Below are positions 26,906-40,039 of a stretch of 64,000 nucleotides of DNA, piece by piece. Below the pieces are notes generated by a model. That model saw only the letters and a program-made list of their open reading frames with translations. It ran no database searches and was not told the DNA's origin. A program made the position numbers and the translations under genes. Source of the DNA: Druceiella hillmani (lineage: Eukaryota; Arthropoda; Insecta; Lepidoptera; Hepialidae); the NCBI GenBank assembly GCA_039881145.1, contig JAYKKI010000090.1, positions 7,351,501 to 7,415,500 on the forward strand. Reading direction: 5' to 3'. Numbering within the stretch: position 1 is the first letter of the stretch; the number at the start of each line of letters is the position of its first letter.

Positions 26906-28834
26906 TACACTTACCTGCCAGTAACAATTACAATAAATACAAGCTCTTAATAAATAATATTTTGTCAATAATATGACAAAATCAAAACCGCCCGTTTTTT
27001 ATGCAAAAGTGCGTACAAATTTATATATGAATGTAAAGGGATTTTTCGATTTGCATCCACTGCCAGACGTCCCAATTGTTTAAAATTATTTACACATATC
27101 AAAAAGCGACAAAAATTAAATAATTTCTTAACTAAAAAATTTGAAAATAAATTATAGTTAAAAAAAACTAAGAAAACACGCTTTTGCAGCAGTATGAACT
27201 AAACAAATTCAAATAACTTTTAAGTATAACAAGGTTGGCTTTTAAGTATATAATGATGTCTCACAATTCGTTGCAATTAAATTTTTTTATAAACTTTAAA
27301 TAATAATAAAGTGATTGGTAAAAAAATTACTTAAATGTAAAAAAGCACGGGTTGCTGACAACATATATTTTCATAACAAGCACCCCCTTCCTTGTTTTTA
27401 CATTAAAATTATATTTTTTGTAAATTACTTTAGACTTACTTTAAGTTTGTGAAACAGAATTAAGTTAGCGTATGATTTTGAAATAATTTTATTAGGAACC
27501 ATGATTTTGACAAAATTTTTATTAAGAAGGGAGTACGTTAGCTAAAATTATGGAAAAACAGCATCCTTAAAAGTTTACCTACAATTTACCGGAAAAGTAT
27601 AGCGATGATTCTAAGTTTCATAGTTTTTGAAATATTCACTATATTCTTGGCTTGTCAAACACATAGTAGGCGATATATTTACATTGCGAAAAGTAATAAT
27701 GGCATCTTCACATGGTTCACAGAAATACAACATAATTGTTTGTAGATGCTTAAGTTTCCACAGAACCCTCGCAGTGTGAGCTCTTCTCATACGTAGCAGG
27801 TTTTATTATCACCGTTATTAGGTTCATAATCTTGGTTTTTGGATCAAATATTCATCACAAATTACAGCCAATTAATTCCAGTAACTAATGACAATCGACT
27901 CCTAACATCAAAATAAAATCGAAAGCATGGCCCATTGATTTGAATACATCATAAATATATTCCTATTATAGTATCGATTAGGTGCGCTAATGGAGCGAGA
28001 GTGCGGTACCGCTCATTGATCGGTTATGCAGACGAGTCCGCGCGTGTGCACTGACCACATAACCTTTATAAATATTTTCATAGAAAGGCTTTTTACCCAT
28101 AAATATTGGAAATTTTCAATAAAACTGCATAGAGTAAGTTTTACTTGTGCTTGACAGGTTTTTAATTACTTGTTTACCTATTGAGATACAAAAATAATCC
28201 AAATGTTAAATTATAAAAATTTCTCTTCCGATATTAATTCGAGTTAAACATTTAAATGAAGTTTTAAAAATAAATTAATTACAATATCAGCTTTCGCAAA
28301 TTTTGAGTTTAAGAATTTTTAGACACACTTTAACTTTTGCTAAATCCTTGGAGTTTTCTGTAAGAATATGATGGTAAGGCTGTAAATATTTACGATTTTT
28401 TTATGAAAATGGAATTAGTCTAACATATGTTCTATACAATAGGTCTATACAATATTTATGTGTCATTATGTCTACTATGTTTTTAGCTTTTTTGGGCCAT
28501 TTCTTTTCACGAAAATAATCGATACAAATTACTGGGCATAATTTTTAGTCCTGTGATTGTTGATATTTAACTTTTCAATGAATGTACATTTTGACTGCAA
28601 TAATCATAATAGTTTGATTTATTTTGTACGTGCGTGGACTGGTATGCTTCTGCATTTTTCTTTCTGTGCACATTCGTGTGTGTGCACTTATTTGTGTGTT
28701 TGCATGTGCATGAGCACATACGCAGATGGCAGAGGCATGCATGCCTGCGATGTTTTCCCTTTCTATAGTCTCAATTCCTTTCACATAAAATCCTGTTACC
28801 ATAAAAATTGAAAACACGAGTGCATCCTTGCATA

Positions 28835-28836
<2 letters not shown>
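26906..28836. other. Non-coding stretch with two module copies
   Basis: No gene recognised. Copies of the dispersed + strand module lie at about 27,530-27,800 and 28,130-28,160. At 27,985-28,062 there is a GC-richer block with the palindrome GCGGTACCGC. At 28,630-28,780 there is a TG/CA-rich alternating purine-pyrimidine stretch. Confidence 0.45.

Positions 28837-28886
<50 letters not shown>
28837..28886. repeat. (TA)n microsatellite
   Basis: About 50 bp of uninterrupted TA. Confidence 0.97.
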
Positions 28887-28888
<2 letters not shown>

Positions 28889-29984
28889 TTATACACTACA
28901 TTATTCGACAATTACTGTTAAAGTATAATTGTAGAGTTAAGTAAAACTTGAAAAATATTCTAATTAAACATTCGTATTGTTTATATACGTATGTATGCAC
29001 TAGAGATAATGCGTCGAAGCATTACTTATTAAACCTGTCAAACGAACAAACAAACATACTTAAACATGCCTGTAGTATCACAAGTTAAAATTATTACGTA
29101 ACGTATTCTAAACAGTTTTACAAAATTTGTATATCGAACATTTTCCCTAAACAGGATTGGTAAAATTTATAAAACAAAAAAAGTGAAACAAAACAACTTC
29201 TTCATTTAATTGATGAAAATAATTAGTTTAGTTAAACGTATGAAGAAGAGCAACACTGAATAGAAATATAATTTTAAAATAGATAATTAAAATGTAAGAG
29301 TCTGTCTATGATTTTAAATTTTTAATACATTTTCCGTTTGAATATTGTGTTACTATATAACCTAATATTGAAATATGTTTGTTCATCCATCTGGTCGACC
29401 GAATTTAACTCGGAAACTACTGAAGTTATTGAAACGAATTTTACACAGATTGCTCATATTAATACTGGGTAAGTTTAGTTTTCATTTCACTGTAATATCT
29501 CAAACCTCATACACACTTTTAATATTTGCTATACACACTTACACTATATACCCTATATACTCTTTTAATTTTTGAGACTATTGTACTTACACATACTTAT
29601 TGTACGCGTAGGTGCAACAGGCCATACTGTATACCTAATACATATCAGATATGCATTAAAATACTGTGGATTCTATAAACATTCATATTAAACCTATATC
29701 TTCCACGAGACCATATAATTACATAATTCTGATCAGTACCTAGCATGTTTGCTTACAATTATTTTATATTTTAGATTTTTAATTTCATAAGGTACAATCA
29801 GTTGCAGAAGCTTTATGGTTCAGTAGCAGAACCTTATATTTACAAAAGCTTTTTCAATAAAATTCCGTCGGGTATAATTTAATGTACATCAGCAAAACCC
29901 GTGATTAATTATATGCATTCATACTATATTTCGATTAAACAATTTTTCTAAACAAATCAGAAAATCCACCCGATATCGACGACA
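28887..29984. other. AT-rich non-coding stretch
   Basis: No gene, repeat family or regulatory pattern recognised. Confidence 0.55.
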
Positions 29985-30090
29985 TAGTATTTTAAAATAC
30001 AAATTTATAAAAGAGTATTTTAAGAGTATTTTAAAATACAAATTTATAAAAGAGTATTTTAAGAGTATTTTAAAATACAAATTTATAAAA
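29985..30090. repeat. 39-bp tandem repeat, about 2.7 copies
   Basis: Virtually identical 39-bp units, each containing the palindrome TATTTTAAAATA followed by CAAATTTATAAA. The copies are almost free of differences, so the array is recent. It creates a repetitive minus-strand frame that has no other support as a gene. Confidence 0.95.
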
Positions 30091-32640
30091 GGTAAGCGTG
30101 TTCGGCGCACAGATTATTAATAATAGCGGATATAAACCGACTTCACGCTGGCATTTTCATCGACTTAACAAAGTTTGAGAATTTAGAATTTTAAAATTGT
30201 GAAAGTTTTGTCATTGCAACGGTTTAAAGAAGTGGATCTCTACTGTTTATTGAACTGTAATGTATTTTCCTTTATGTCTTATTTCAATAGATCAGATATC
30301 GGGTTTAAAATCCGTACTACGGGAAGATTAAGCAAAAAATTACACGGCAAAATGGTTTTTTATTCATATTTTTATAGACATTTTCATCACAGCGTAATTT
30401 TATTTGTAAGCCTCCGAAGCAAAATTTCGAAAATTAAGGGCAGAAGATGCGAAGCAACGATTACGTATTGTCCGATTAATGAAGGAGGCTCCAATGAAAA
30501 TGGTGATTAACAAATGCATAATATAAGCATATAGCTAATTTTACTGGTTTTATATAATGCTAACAATATTTATGTACAAAAATGCGTTTTGTAATAATGC
30601 GAAGTCTAAGCAAGAGTTAATTATATAACGCGCGACTAAATTTATAATTTCCCTCTTTCATTTCATTGCACGGTCTATTGACTGTTAAACTTAATGTTTT
30701 AATATTATAACGACTAGAGTAATATCCGGTAACAAAATGTACCTCTATCTTAATAGCCGATGTTATATTGTACGTTTAATACTTGTTTAGATTTGCTGTA
30801 GATGATCCATAAAAACTGTACTCATTGCTGATTGAAGATAATATTGGTTGAATGATATTTATATATAAAATATGACTTTATGCAGTAGCTTACGGAGTCA
30901 TGCCGGATTAAATATTTATTTCCATAATTTGCCAATGAATGACATTTTGTAGTTTATTATGTCAAGTATCATTATTATGGCATTGAAACTATGCCAAAGA
31001 TCATAACAAGAAGATGTTAATAAAAATAGTAGCTTCGTATATTGATCGTGTAAAGAAGTTATTTGACAATCGTTATATTGGTGTTTTTGGACAGTAAGAT
31101 ATTTTTCCCTTCGTTAAAAGCATTCTACGACCTTTTGAAAACTGAATAATAAATCTTGTTTTCTCTTAATAAATCTTTATGTGTTAGTGGAATTTGTACT
31201 ATGAAAAAACATAAAAGAGATTAGACAGATTTATTATTTAATTTCTTTTTATATGACAATATATGCTGCGGTAGTGACGTACTCCACTCAGTTCTACAAG
31301 TGTTTTATTGCACGACAAGATTTAAATATCTTCCATTTGATACTCCTAATCAGTAGTTAAATATGTGAGCTTGTCACTGCAATAATTCGGAATTACGTCA
31401 TATATATTTAGAGTCTTCATTATTTATCTAATTAATTGGCATTTAAAATGTGATTTGAAGAGCAATATTTAAGGTAATATTGTTTATCATCATATATATT
31501 CTAGACTATCCATCATGGAGCTAACTAAATACTTATGTTGTAATGTTTTAACTACGCTTAATGGTTAATAGAATACACCCTAATTTATGACTTGAATAAA
31601 ATCGAGATGTTTAATCTCAAATATTTTAATAGCCTGCTTTCATTTATTTTGGCTCCTGAAGTTAGGTTTAGAAATTATTTAATCTTCCTTTATGATATAA
31701 AGTTAAACTGTTTACTTTAGTACTGAAGCCTCTAGGGTTTTAATAAACTGCCTTGTTTCTTCCCTCTTAGTGTTTTTCTTAGTGTTCGAAAATATTTTTG
31801 AAGTTTGCTTGCTCTCGTTTTTGAATGTTTTTTTTATTTATTCAGCTCTTGTTTGAGCGGAATTATAGCTGCCTGTTAAACATTCAGGGATAAAAAAACG
31901 AACTTGTTATTCAAACATACAGTTGCATGTATCAAATTAAGTTGAAAATGTCAAGGAACTATACATTTTAAACCCTTTGATGTAAAAGAAAACCTATAAG
32001 GATACCAGACACGTTGTTTGCTGCATTCTGTTTGCACATATGTAAGTATAAACAAAGAGTATATGTTATTTATAAAGACGATTTTTTGGAGTAAAATTAA
32101 GTAGAAAATGTTAGGGATTTTTCTGACAATGTTTCTCGGTCCCTGAAGAAATAACTATGGATATTGTGATTCCAGTGAAAATAAAAAATAGTTGTTTTCA
32201 TTGAAACATGTTTTAAATATATTCAGTTTGATAGACAGAATCGGCTGTATGATTAATGCATAGATTATTTGTTACACTTTATGCAAATCTATGTATATAT
32301 TTAAACGAATAATTGTTTTGTGTAACGTTGTAGAATACATATAATTAAATAGAACATGTTTCTTAAATGTGACTGTATACGCTAATTTATTAAGTAACCT
32401 AATGACAATGCTCCTCTTATGTCAAAGATAAATACATTGTTCGTCTATAATATATTGAGTTTATCATTATTTATTACTCATATTAATGGAAGAACCAGAG
32501 AAATCGAAAGTTGAATAAAAACAGAAAACGAGCTACCGATTCTTAAACTAATCAAATTGTCAAGTCGATTGGTTACAGTGCTCTGCACAGCAAATGTTGT
32601 TCAACATTACAGTTCTGCCGTCTTGGTTTCTCACGGGTCT
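30091..32640. other. AT-rich non-coding stretch upstream of the signal-peptide exon
   Basis: No gene recognised. A 103-codon open stretch on + (30,199-30,510) lacks a convincing start and any motif that I know. Confidence 0.5.
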
Positions 32641-33185
32641 GCTACGTTAGTCTCCAGTGTAATATAGTCTCCAGTGTCATTTTCATTTACATACAGTGAG
32701 TTTTATATGAGTGCAATCTGTGTCTTCACAAACTCGCTTGCCAACGTGTAGTGTTGCCAACATATATACGCACGTACGCTCACAAATCAGTGCTAAATTA
32801 TTAAGGGCGAAGGTCATTTCGGAGCCGATAAGCGTCATTTAAATGAATATTTATTATACCGAGGCTGTATAATGCCAATTGGTGGTGTGTGAGCTTCGAC
32901 CCTTTTTCCGGTACAGGTACTTACAGATTTGTTACATTTCGATAAACCTAATTTGTTCAGTTTATAGTGTTTATAGCGTTCAGTTTATAGTGTAAGAGTG
33001 GGGTTGTAGTATCGAATGTATAAGTTAATATAAACAAAGGTACCTGAAATAAAGAATAAAGAAACGAAGTTAATTTATTTATGGTATTAATTTTATCAAT
33101 TGTTGATTCTCGACTGTCGTTTTAAGTAAAAAGTAATACGTTATTCTATAGTCATTGCCTTGAAACTTGTCAAACCCAATTGAAA
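32641..33185 (+). promoter_or_regulatory. Candidate promoter and 5-prime untranslated region of the secreted-protein gene
   Basis: This stretch is less AT-rich than its surroundings. It contains an initiator-like TCAGTG at about 32,786, CCAATTGG near 32,876 and the direct repeat GTTCAGTTTATAGTGT (about 32,957 and 32,979), each copy holding a TCAGTT initiator-like core. An in-frame TAA lies at 33,123, 60 bases before the ATG, with no ATG in between. The true transcription start cannot be read from sequence alone. Confidence 0.3.
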
Positions 33186-33237
33186 ATGAACCCTCTAAAT
33201 TTGCTTTTAACCTTCCTCCTCATTTTGGTCTATAAAG
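33186..33237 (+). CDS. First coding exon of an unidentified secreted or membrane protein
   Basis: ATG in a good insect context (GAAAATGA) opens MNPLNLLLTFLLILVYK plus one base of the next codon. The exon ends at G^GTAAGT, a consensus 5-prime splice donor. The 17 residues form a typical signal peptide or signal anchor: a short polar start followed by an uninterrupted hydrophobic core (LLLTFLLILV). A phase-1 junction right after a signal peptide is common in animal secreted, immunoglobulin-superfamily and receptor genes. The next exon was not recognised in the window, so the family cannot be named and the downstream sequence may be intron. The best acceptor-like site I noticed (37,471) leads to a stop after 13 codons and was rejected. 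There is no paralogue elsewhere in the window. Confidence 0.6.
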
Positions 33238-34929
33238 GTAAGTTAAAGCATATGTATCGTGTGTTTATGTCTGTGTGGGTGATAATGTGAATATATCCGT
33301 GTGTGCGTGCGTGCGTAAAACCTGACTGTTTAAAAAAATAATTTATTATTGAATTAATCATTTTTGTTAGAAATTATCACAAACAAATTTTAATTATCAT
33401 TAAATATTTAGTTAGACTTGAATAGCGACTTACGATTGTAATTCTGACATAGAATTACAATTTATTAACAGATTAATATTTGATTTGAATTGAAATGATC
33501 TGAACCCCGCAGTGTTTCTGTTCGGAATTTATATAGCGAAAAAATGCTGAAACATATGGGAGTAAAGTTTGTTATTGAGCCCGAAAGTAGGGCTTCGTCA
33601 TGATGATGATATTCTCTGATGAAGTTGGACTGCATCATTTTGTTAATATAAAAATCATGAGAGCAGAGTAAGTATTACGGCTCACAAGTACATGGTATAA
33701 ATAGTACGTGTGTCTATACCAAAATTTTTACATAATTAACCCAATAAGATTCAAAATCTCTTTCTCTGAGTTTCTGGAAAAAATTATTGTAACTTACGGA
33801 CAGATTGGTGAACACGCGATTGATTTTATATTAGTTTATTTTTTTCCGTTTTGAGGTACAGAATTCTAAAAATAATATTTTATTTGAGTTTCATAAAAAA
33901 GTACCTTCAACATATACCGACAGTTTTTAAAATAAAGTCTCAGATATAGATTTTAATAAAATTTATTTCTTAAATGTCAGCTATTTCATAAGTTTTTATT
34001 TATAAAACATATTTTTAAAATATATAAACGAAGAAAAAAATTAACTAATAATACTTTAAAAAGTAACCTCGCTCAAGATATGTTTGAAGTATTCATTCTG
34101 CCCGATAAGTTAAAAAACAGTGACAGGTTTTTAAACGCATATCACTTGTGCCATATACTAGCTTTTCTATGTATCAGTTACCAGTTCTGTATATACCACA
34201 CCCGTACTAGCTAATTACTTTTTATTGCTCCTTGTTTTAAACTTCCATTTCCCATACCGTTATAAGAAAGTGAGATGGGCAAAAGCAACCTCTTCCAATG
34301 TTCCAAGGAAGCAGAGAGTAAGTGACAAAAATTTAAGGGTAACCGGTTGAAAATCGTAAAAGCTTGTTAAGAATATACATAAATAGGCACAAATGACGCA
34401 ACAGCTTTGTACGTACCGCAGCTTAAAAATGAATACGTGCGACGTTCATTAAGATAAAAGTGTTTGCGTCAGATTTTGAAATATCATATAATTCTTTCGT
34501 TCAAACAACTTTTATGTATATCAACCTATGAACATTCCTAGGGTATTGAGATAAAAGACACCAATTGTCAACAATATACTTTATATCATTGCCATTCTAA
34601 TATTGATAGATTGATAATCATATTTGCGACCTCTGAAGCGTCCGAGCGCAAGACGCGACGCCGGTGCTGTCACCTAGTCAATAATACAAAAATTAGTCCA
34701 TTGCAAAAAAAAATAAACCAAAAATAGGCAAAATTTCATTGAAAATGGCGGTGAAATTTTACATACGTCAAATAAATATACAAAAATAGAGGTTATTACA
34801 GTAGCAAATGACAAATAAATTATGTTTTCCTGTACACAATGAATTTATCTATACTAATTTTTCTATTTTGGAGAATGCTGCCCTGGCCCATATACCCACG
34901 GGCATGGTGTTTAAGTATACGAATACAGT
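33238..34929 (+). other. Probable intron sequence after the signal-peptide exon
   Basis: It begins with the GTAAGT donor, then a GT/GCGT-rich run (33,290-33,318). No later exon recognised. At 34,628-34,675 there is a short CpG-rich block with no obvious frame, and at 34,744 an AAAATGGCGG YY1/Pho-like motif. Confidence 0.4.
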
Positions 34930-37689
34930 TGAGATGCTTCAAAGAGAATTCTTTCATAGATATGCTTCAAAGAGATTTCTTTTCTCAATATTTATTTACA
35001 ATGTTGGACTAATATGACACGTAAATTAGCAACTGTCCTTACTATACATCATATGCTTTACACTATGACTCTCGCAGGTACAAAATGATGAGATATTGTA
35101 CTGGAGCTAAATGAAAAATGGTACTACATAGTATAATCGGCTCTGATTCCATTTTATTGGAATACATCGACAGTGCAGATAAGTGGGTTGTCGTTACAAT
35201 TAATTGTCGCAACAAGGTAGCAACCAAATTTTAAAGGAAAGTGTAATTTTCCCACTTTGAGCAATTTAGTTTATTTAAATATCAATGTTTATAATTTACA
35301 GTAAAATGATAAGTTTATTTCATGTAATCAAAAATAATTCCTATGAGTCCAAAACCAGGAAAGGGGTTTTTGTAATGTTGTAAGATGTCAGGAAATATTT
35401 TTGCAAAAAATGTTTTATCACGGTGAAAATAAATACACACTCATGAAATACTCGTTCTTACAATTTGATATGCTTTCCTTTCTGAATGTATCAGGTGCAT
35501 TTTAAATTTATGTCTTCTATTATCTTATGAATATGCAAGTAAAGCTGTTGCGTTTTATTATCGACCTTCCTCCTCGCTTTCTCTCCTCGCTCCTTCGCTT
35601 AAGCTTGTCATATTTACATATTTCTGACCCTTTTAAAAGATTCGTATACATAAGGTTATATTTTAATAATTGCCAGTGTGTTTTTCAACTGTTGCCGTTT
35701 TTTTTATAATGCTTACTACAAGAAGTTACTTATTGTTCATCATGGCGTAGAAAATTAAATAATATCTGCACCACATTCTTTGCGGGCAGTGCCTGTTTGT
35801 GGAAATATATGATAATACGTAAGTAAACGTAGGAACACGTGTCCTCCTGCGTAAGATTTCAAACGCTACAATCAAAATTATTATAAAACGACGTTACTAG
35901 TATTTACGTAAAATTTACCAGAAAACCATAATAATGGTCAAAAATCTCATGTTTGAGCTACTCACATTTTTATATTTGCAAATGATATTATGTTGTCGCA
36001 TATATTTCCATAATTAAAAACAATATTAACACTTTTAAATAGCACAAACGAAATACGACGTTCCCTGAAACGTTTACGTGTCCAAGTATACAGAGGACCG
36101 TCGTAGTGCTGGTTGTACTCGTACTTTAGAAGACTTTTTATTTGTTGTCTAGTATAAGTTATTATTTTGCTTTACCGATGTTTATAAAGTCAACATGAAT
36201 GAAAGAAATTATTTTCGAAAATTAAAAAAGAAAAAAACTTGGTATGTGAAATCAATATGCATAATAGCCTCAAATGCATAAGGTAATACCTGTAAGATAT
36301 GGGATTTTTTAAAAGACATGAGAATTATGAAATTGTTATAAAATATTGCAAATAGGGAAATATTTCCCAAGAATTTTCATAAATTCATCTGCGAAATACT
36401 TTCTCTGAAGGCAAACTACTTATTGACTCTAGATTTATTGACAAAATGCCGCATAGCGACACTGCGTTAGTGTTATGTGGATAATACGGAATAAATGCCG
36501 GTGGCTTTAGTGTCACGCGAGATCCGGGAGATGTACCGGTGACATCATTTAAGAACATAAAAAAATATTTATTTGCAAAATGCTATTGCACCTATTTATA
36601 CTTTCCAATATTTAACACTTAACCTAACAGATCTGTTTTCATAATAAAATTCTTCTTTAGCTGGAATCCATCGAATCAATAAGAGACTTATTTGCTTGTG
36701 ACCTGTGACCTTGGCTACGTTATTAAAACTAAATCGCTCCTCTAATTTCCAAATACCCTTCGGTTTTCTACGAAAAGTAAATTACTGTTTCAGCAGTGAA
36801 ACTTTGCAATCAATGAACCTTCATAAGTATCTTCAAAGGTCGCCTGAAAAGTTTTACATTTCTTAACCTTCTGCTTCTTTTGCTTTATTGTGGTTTTTCC
36901 ATTCCAATTGATGTCAATATTTGTATTATAATTCTGTATTCCGTTTAAATTTGTTTGTGTCTACTTTCATTACCCGATATACAAATATTATATATGTTAT
37001 ATACAAATATTTTCTTCTCTTCCTATGGTTTATTATCTCTAGTCATAGACACCAGGTTTACCATTTTAAATAACAATCACGATTGACTGAAAAAGGTTAT
37101 ATCTAGGGTAATTATTTCACCATAAACAAAGTTGTTACAAATTATTTTGTGTTTGTTACATTCTACATTAATGTATAAACAATTAAATCTAATTTTAAAT
37201 GAAAATAAAATGCTTCTTTCGTTAAGAAAATCTTGCATATTTTTCTATTTAGCTATATAAATTTGAAAATTAAATTTATGAAAAAGGTGACATTCGTATT
37301 AACACACTTTTATTTAAATTTACTCATAATATTATGTACTTTAAGAGGTAAATCCTAAAAATATTCGATACAGAACTGTCGCAGCATATGAATTCCGTCA
37401 TAAGGATTGATCGATGTGTTGACTTCCGGTTTAATTACATATCGTAAAATATTTTATTTCCTGCGCAGATGAGGAAAACACAATTGAAAATGAGCTCTAT
37501 TGTTAGCTGTCATCGTGTGGTCTGAACAGCAATCTTTTTCAAGTGAAAGCATTTTTACAATTATTTTTTTATTGACAGTTATATTGAATTGATTGAAGCC
37601 ATCGTAATCGTCGTATGCTTAGCAATGACTTCAACATTACATAAGATTCTTGTAATGGGATTATAAAGTCTGTTTTCTATTAAATATGG

Positions 37690-37766
37690 GAACATTCTAG
37701 TAAATATGGGAACGTTCTAGAATCTTCCATGATCAAATATATAAAGGAAGCGGCACGCTCTCACTG
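37690..37766 (+). promoter_or_regulatory. Heat-shock-element array, TATA box and initiator directly upstream of mariner ATG
   Basis: GAAcgTTCtaGAAtcTTC at 37,710-37,727 is a perfect four-unit HSE, with a further GAAcaTTC at 37,690-37,697. TATATAAA lies at 37,738-37,745, an initiator-like TCACTG at 37,761-37,766, and the transposase ATG at 37,811. This order and spacing resemble an insect hsp70 promoter. The sites are seen directly. Heat responsiveness is inferred. Confidence 0.6.
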
Positions 37767-37810
37767 ATTCGGTAGTAACTAAGTCGCTGCGCTATTAACA
37801 CGTAATAAAT

Positions 37811-38470
37811 ATGGAAGACATTAAGACGCACGTGAGACACTGTTTAGGAGTACCAATCTGGTCACTCTGCTGCCAAAGCTACGCGTAACACGTGCTAAGG
37901 CGTAGCTCTTTAAGCAATATCTGAAGCTACTCCAAAACGAAAGTTATAGCAGTTTCGCGGCAGCGATTATTGATCGCCCTGAGTGATCGACCACCCTCTG
38001 GTCGACCGGTGAAATTAGATAGTGGCAGGTTAAAATTGTTAATTGACGAGGATAATCGATTAAAGACACCCAGGCGAGCAACTGAGCTCAGGTGCTCCCA
38101 CCGAACGATGGAGAATCATTTACACCGCTTGAGAAAAACTTTAAATACGGTGCGTGGGTACTAGATGAACTTAAACCCAGACGTAGTCGTAGCCCGGTTG
38201 ACATAAAGATAAAAGGATCCGCTTTGAAGTTTTTGATTTTGGTTAGACACAGTTCACCCTCCCGCCATATTTCCCATACCTTGCACCCACTGATTATTGG
38301 TTGTACAGATTGCTCAGCAACGCCTTCCCGAAAAAATCTTTGATGATGAAGACCACGTACTATAGTTTATAGGCCAATTTTTTCATTCCAAGCCACCTGA
38401 ATTTTATGCAGATGAAATCCGCTTCCTACCAATACGTCGGAAACATGTATTAAACAATTATGGTATTATA
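37811..38470 (+). pseudogene. Mariner-like transposase relic lacking its catalytic core
   Basis: ATG at 37,811 opens MEDIKTHVRHCL, the usual style of mariner N-termini. After a frameshift it continues EYQSGHSAAKATRN (helix-turn-helix; family pattern E...G..A.EA.RNI), then DRPPSGRPVKLDSGRLKLLI and a second helix-turn-helix ending MENHLHRL. A further frameshift leads to YGAWVLDEL, the WVPHEL linker block. The central catalytic region, including the first two Asp motifs, is gone. The C-terminal end reappears at about 38,380-38,460 as FHSKPPEFYADEIRFLPIRR (family pattern F.SKP..FY..GI..LP.RW). Intact relatives have about 340-350 codons; here only about two-thirds of that length is present. Copy B has no counterpart, so this is an insertion after the duplication. 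Confidence 0.82.
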
Positions 38471-39811
38471 AATAAAAAATTATCACATTAATGACTGCTT
38501 ATTACTTATTAGCCTACCCAATATTTTTGTATTCATGTAGTTATATTTTAACAACCGTGTATTTATTATCATTTTCATTTCAGTAGTATCGGAAGTGGGT
38601 GTAGCTACAAATATCGGTACATTTTCCTAAGAGAAATTTTCTTAATACAGCGATGATTGATTAATTGGAAATTCTCAAAAAATATATTATTCAATTCCTC
38701 GTAACTAGCCCATTCATATGTTATATAACCTAAACACTGCACGATAAATAAAAGTGAAAAAATATTTTTCGAGCATTTGATTTGCTTGTCTTCAAATTAG
38801 CATAAATAATGCTGCTCCAAAATAATGACAAATGGTCAACATTAATATATTTTGTCAGTTTCTAAAACGTTATTAGGAATTTTATTATATTTTTATTGCC
38901 ATTTTCATTGCGAATAACTGTATTTTATACATAAAAAATACAATAAATACGCGTTTATAAAGAGAATTCTGGTTTGCATTATGGTCACAAGTTCAATTTG
39001 ATTTTTTTTCTCCTTTCTGATTTTCAATTGTTGTATTGCTTAGCTTTAAAAAATACCAGCTTTTTTAGAAAAAAATATGAGTAATCATGGGACAACCAAC
39101 AGATGTAAAACACCTGATTTTTTTATATCAATATTGAAATATTATTATTTCAATGAATTGAAAACGAAAAAACAAATTTGGAGATACTTGCTTAAGATAG
39201 TTACTTTATTTTTAGGAAATAATTTTTCAGAGAAATATTTCTAATAAAAGAAATATTGAAAACATTTTTTTTTAAATTGTATAATACTGTTGGCCTATAA
39301 AACGCGAAACTGTCCAAATTAAGTCCAAAAGAGCCAAAAAGATGCAAAGCTGGCCGAATAGCATGTTGCGACATGCCATCAGAACGTTTTAACTCCCATC
39401 CAAATTCACCATCAGATATTTCACGTCAAAACTATGTTCTATTTCCAGACCCATTTTCGTCTTTTTTCTTTCCTCAAATAAGTCAAGTTTGCTATAATTT
39501 TAGCAGATTCAAAGCAAGTAAAAGTTAATGTTATATGAGGGGCGAATAAATAGTGTAGATAAAATATTTTGAGGCAAAATATCGCGTGGATATTGAACCT
39601 GATGTGTTGTAATAAAGAACTTTTGGTTTGAAGAACTTTTGGTTGGTTAAAGAACTTTTGGAACCGTTTTGTATTTTGTTTATAATTTTCCTACCTAGTA
39701 GCAGTCTATGATGACGTATTTCCATCGTTAAAAATAAAATCCAATTTCGATGCAATTATCCTATTTTTGTGTATTTTCTTCTCTTGCGTATTTTATTTCC
39801 GTCAGATAAAA

Positions 39812-39985
39812 AGAGTTAAAAAAATTAAAAAAAAAGCCCGTACCTTGTATCACGGGGATTCAACCCAGTCAGTCAGCTGAGGGACGGAAAAAACCCAGAC
39901 CCTGCTGGCCCAGCGAGTGGCAACGAGTCCACTTGCTCAACCACAGCCTAGTTAGGCCCGGTCTAAGACCTCCAAAAACCTCCTT
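39812..39985 (-). mobile_element. tRNA-derived SINE insertion
   Basis: On the minus strand a GC-rich ~130-bp body contains an A-box-like GTGGTTGAGCAAGTGGACTC and a B-box-like GGGTTGAATCCCCG, the two internal RNA polymerase III promoter elements of a tRNA-like gene. It then ends in a long T-rich run. Composition is strikingly different from the AT-rich flanks. Copy B, aligned on both sides (GCCAGATA...AAGCGGTCAGCATCAA at about 48,708-48,738), lacks the whole body, so B preserves the empty site. Anticodon identity cannot be assigned by eye. Confidence 0.65.
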
Positions 39986-40039
39986 AAGCGCTCGATATCA
40001 ACCAACGTCAAAAGACCATCGTATATTCTAGGATACTCA

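Noticed and set aside
30199..30510. 103-codon open stretch on +
   Set aside because: No ATG at its start, no motif, AT-driven composition and no paralogue.
37471..37512. Possible second exon after TTTCCTGCGCAG, in phase with the donor at 33,237
   Set aside because: It reaches a stop after about 13 codons and would give a 29-30-residue product; no conserved counterpart in B.
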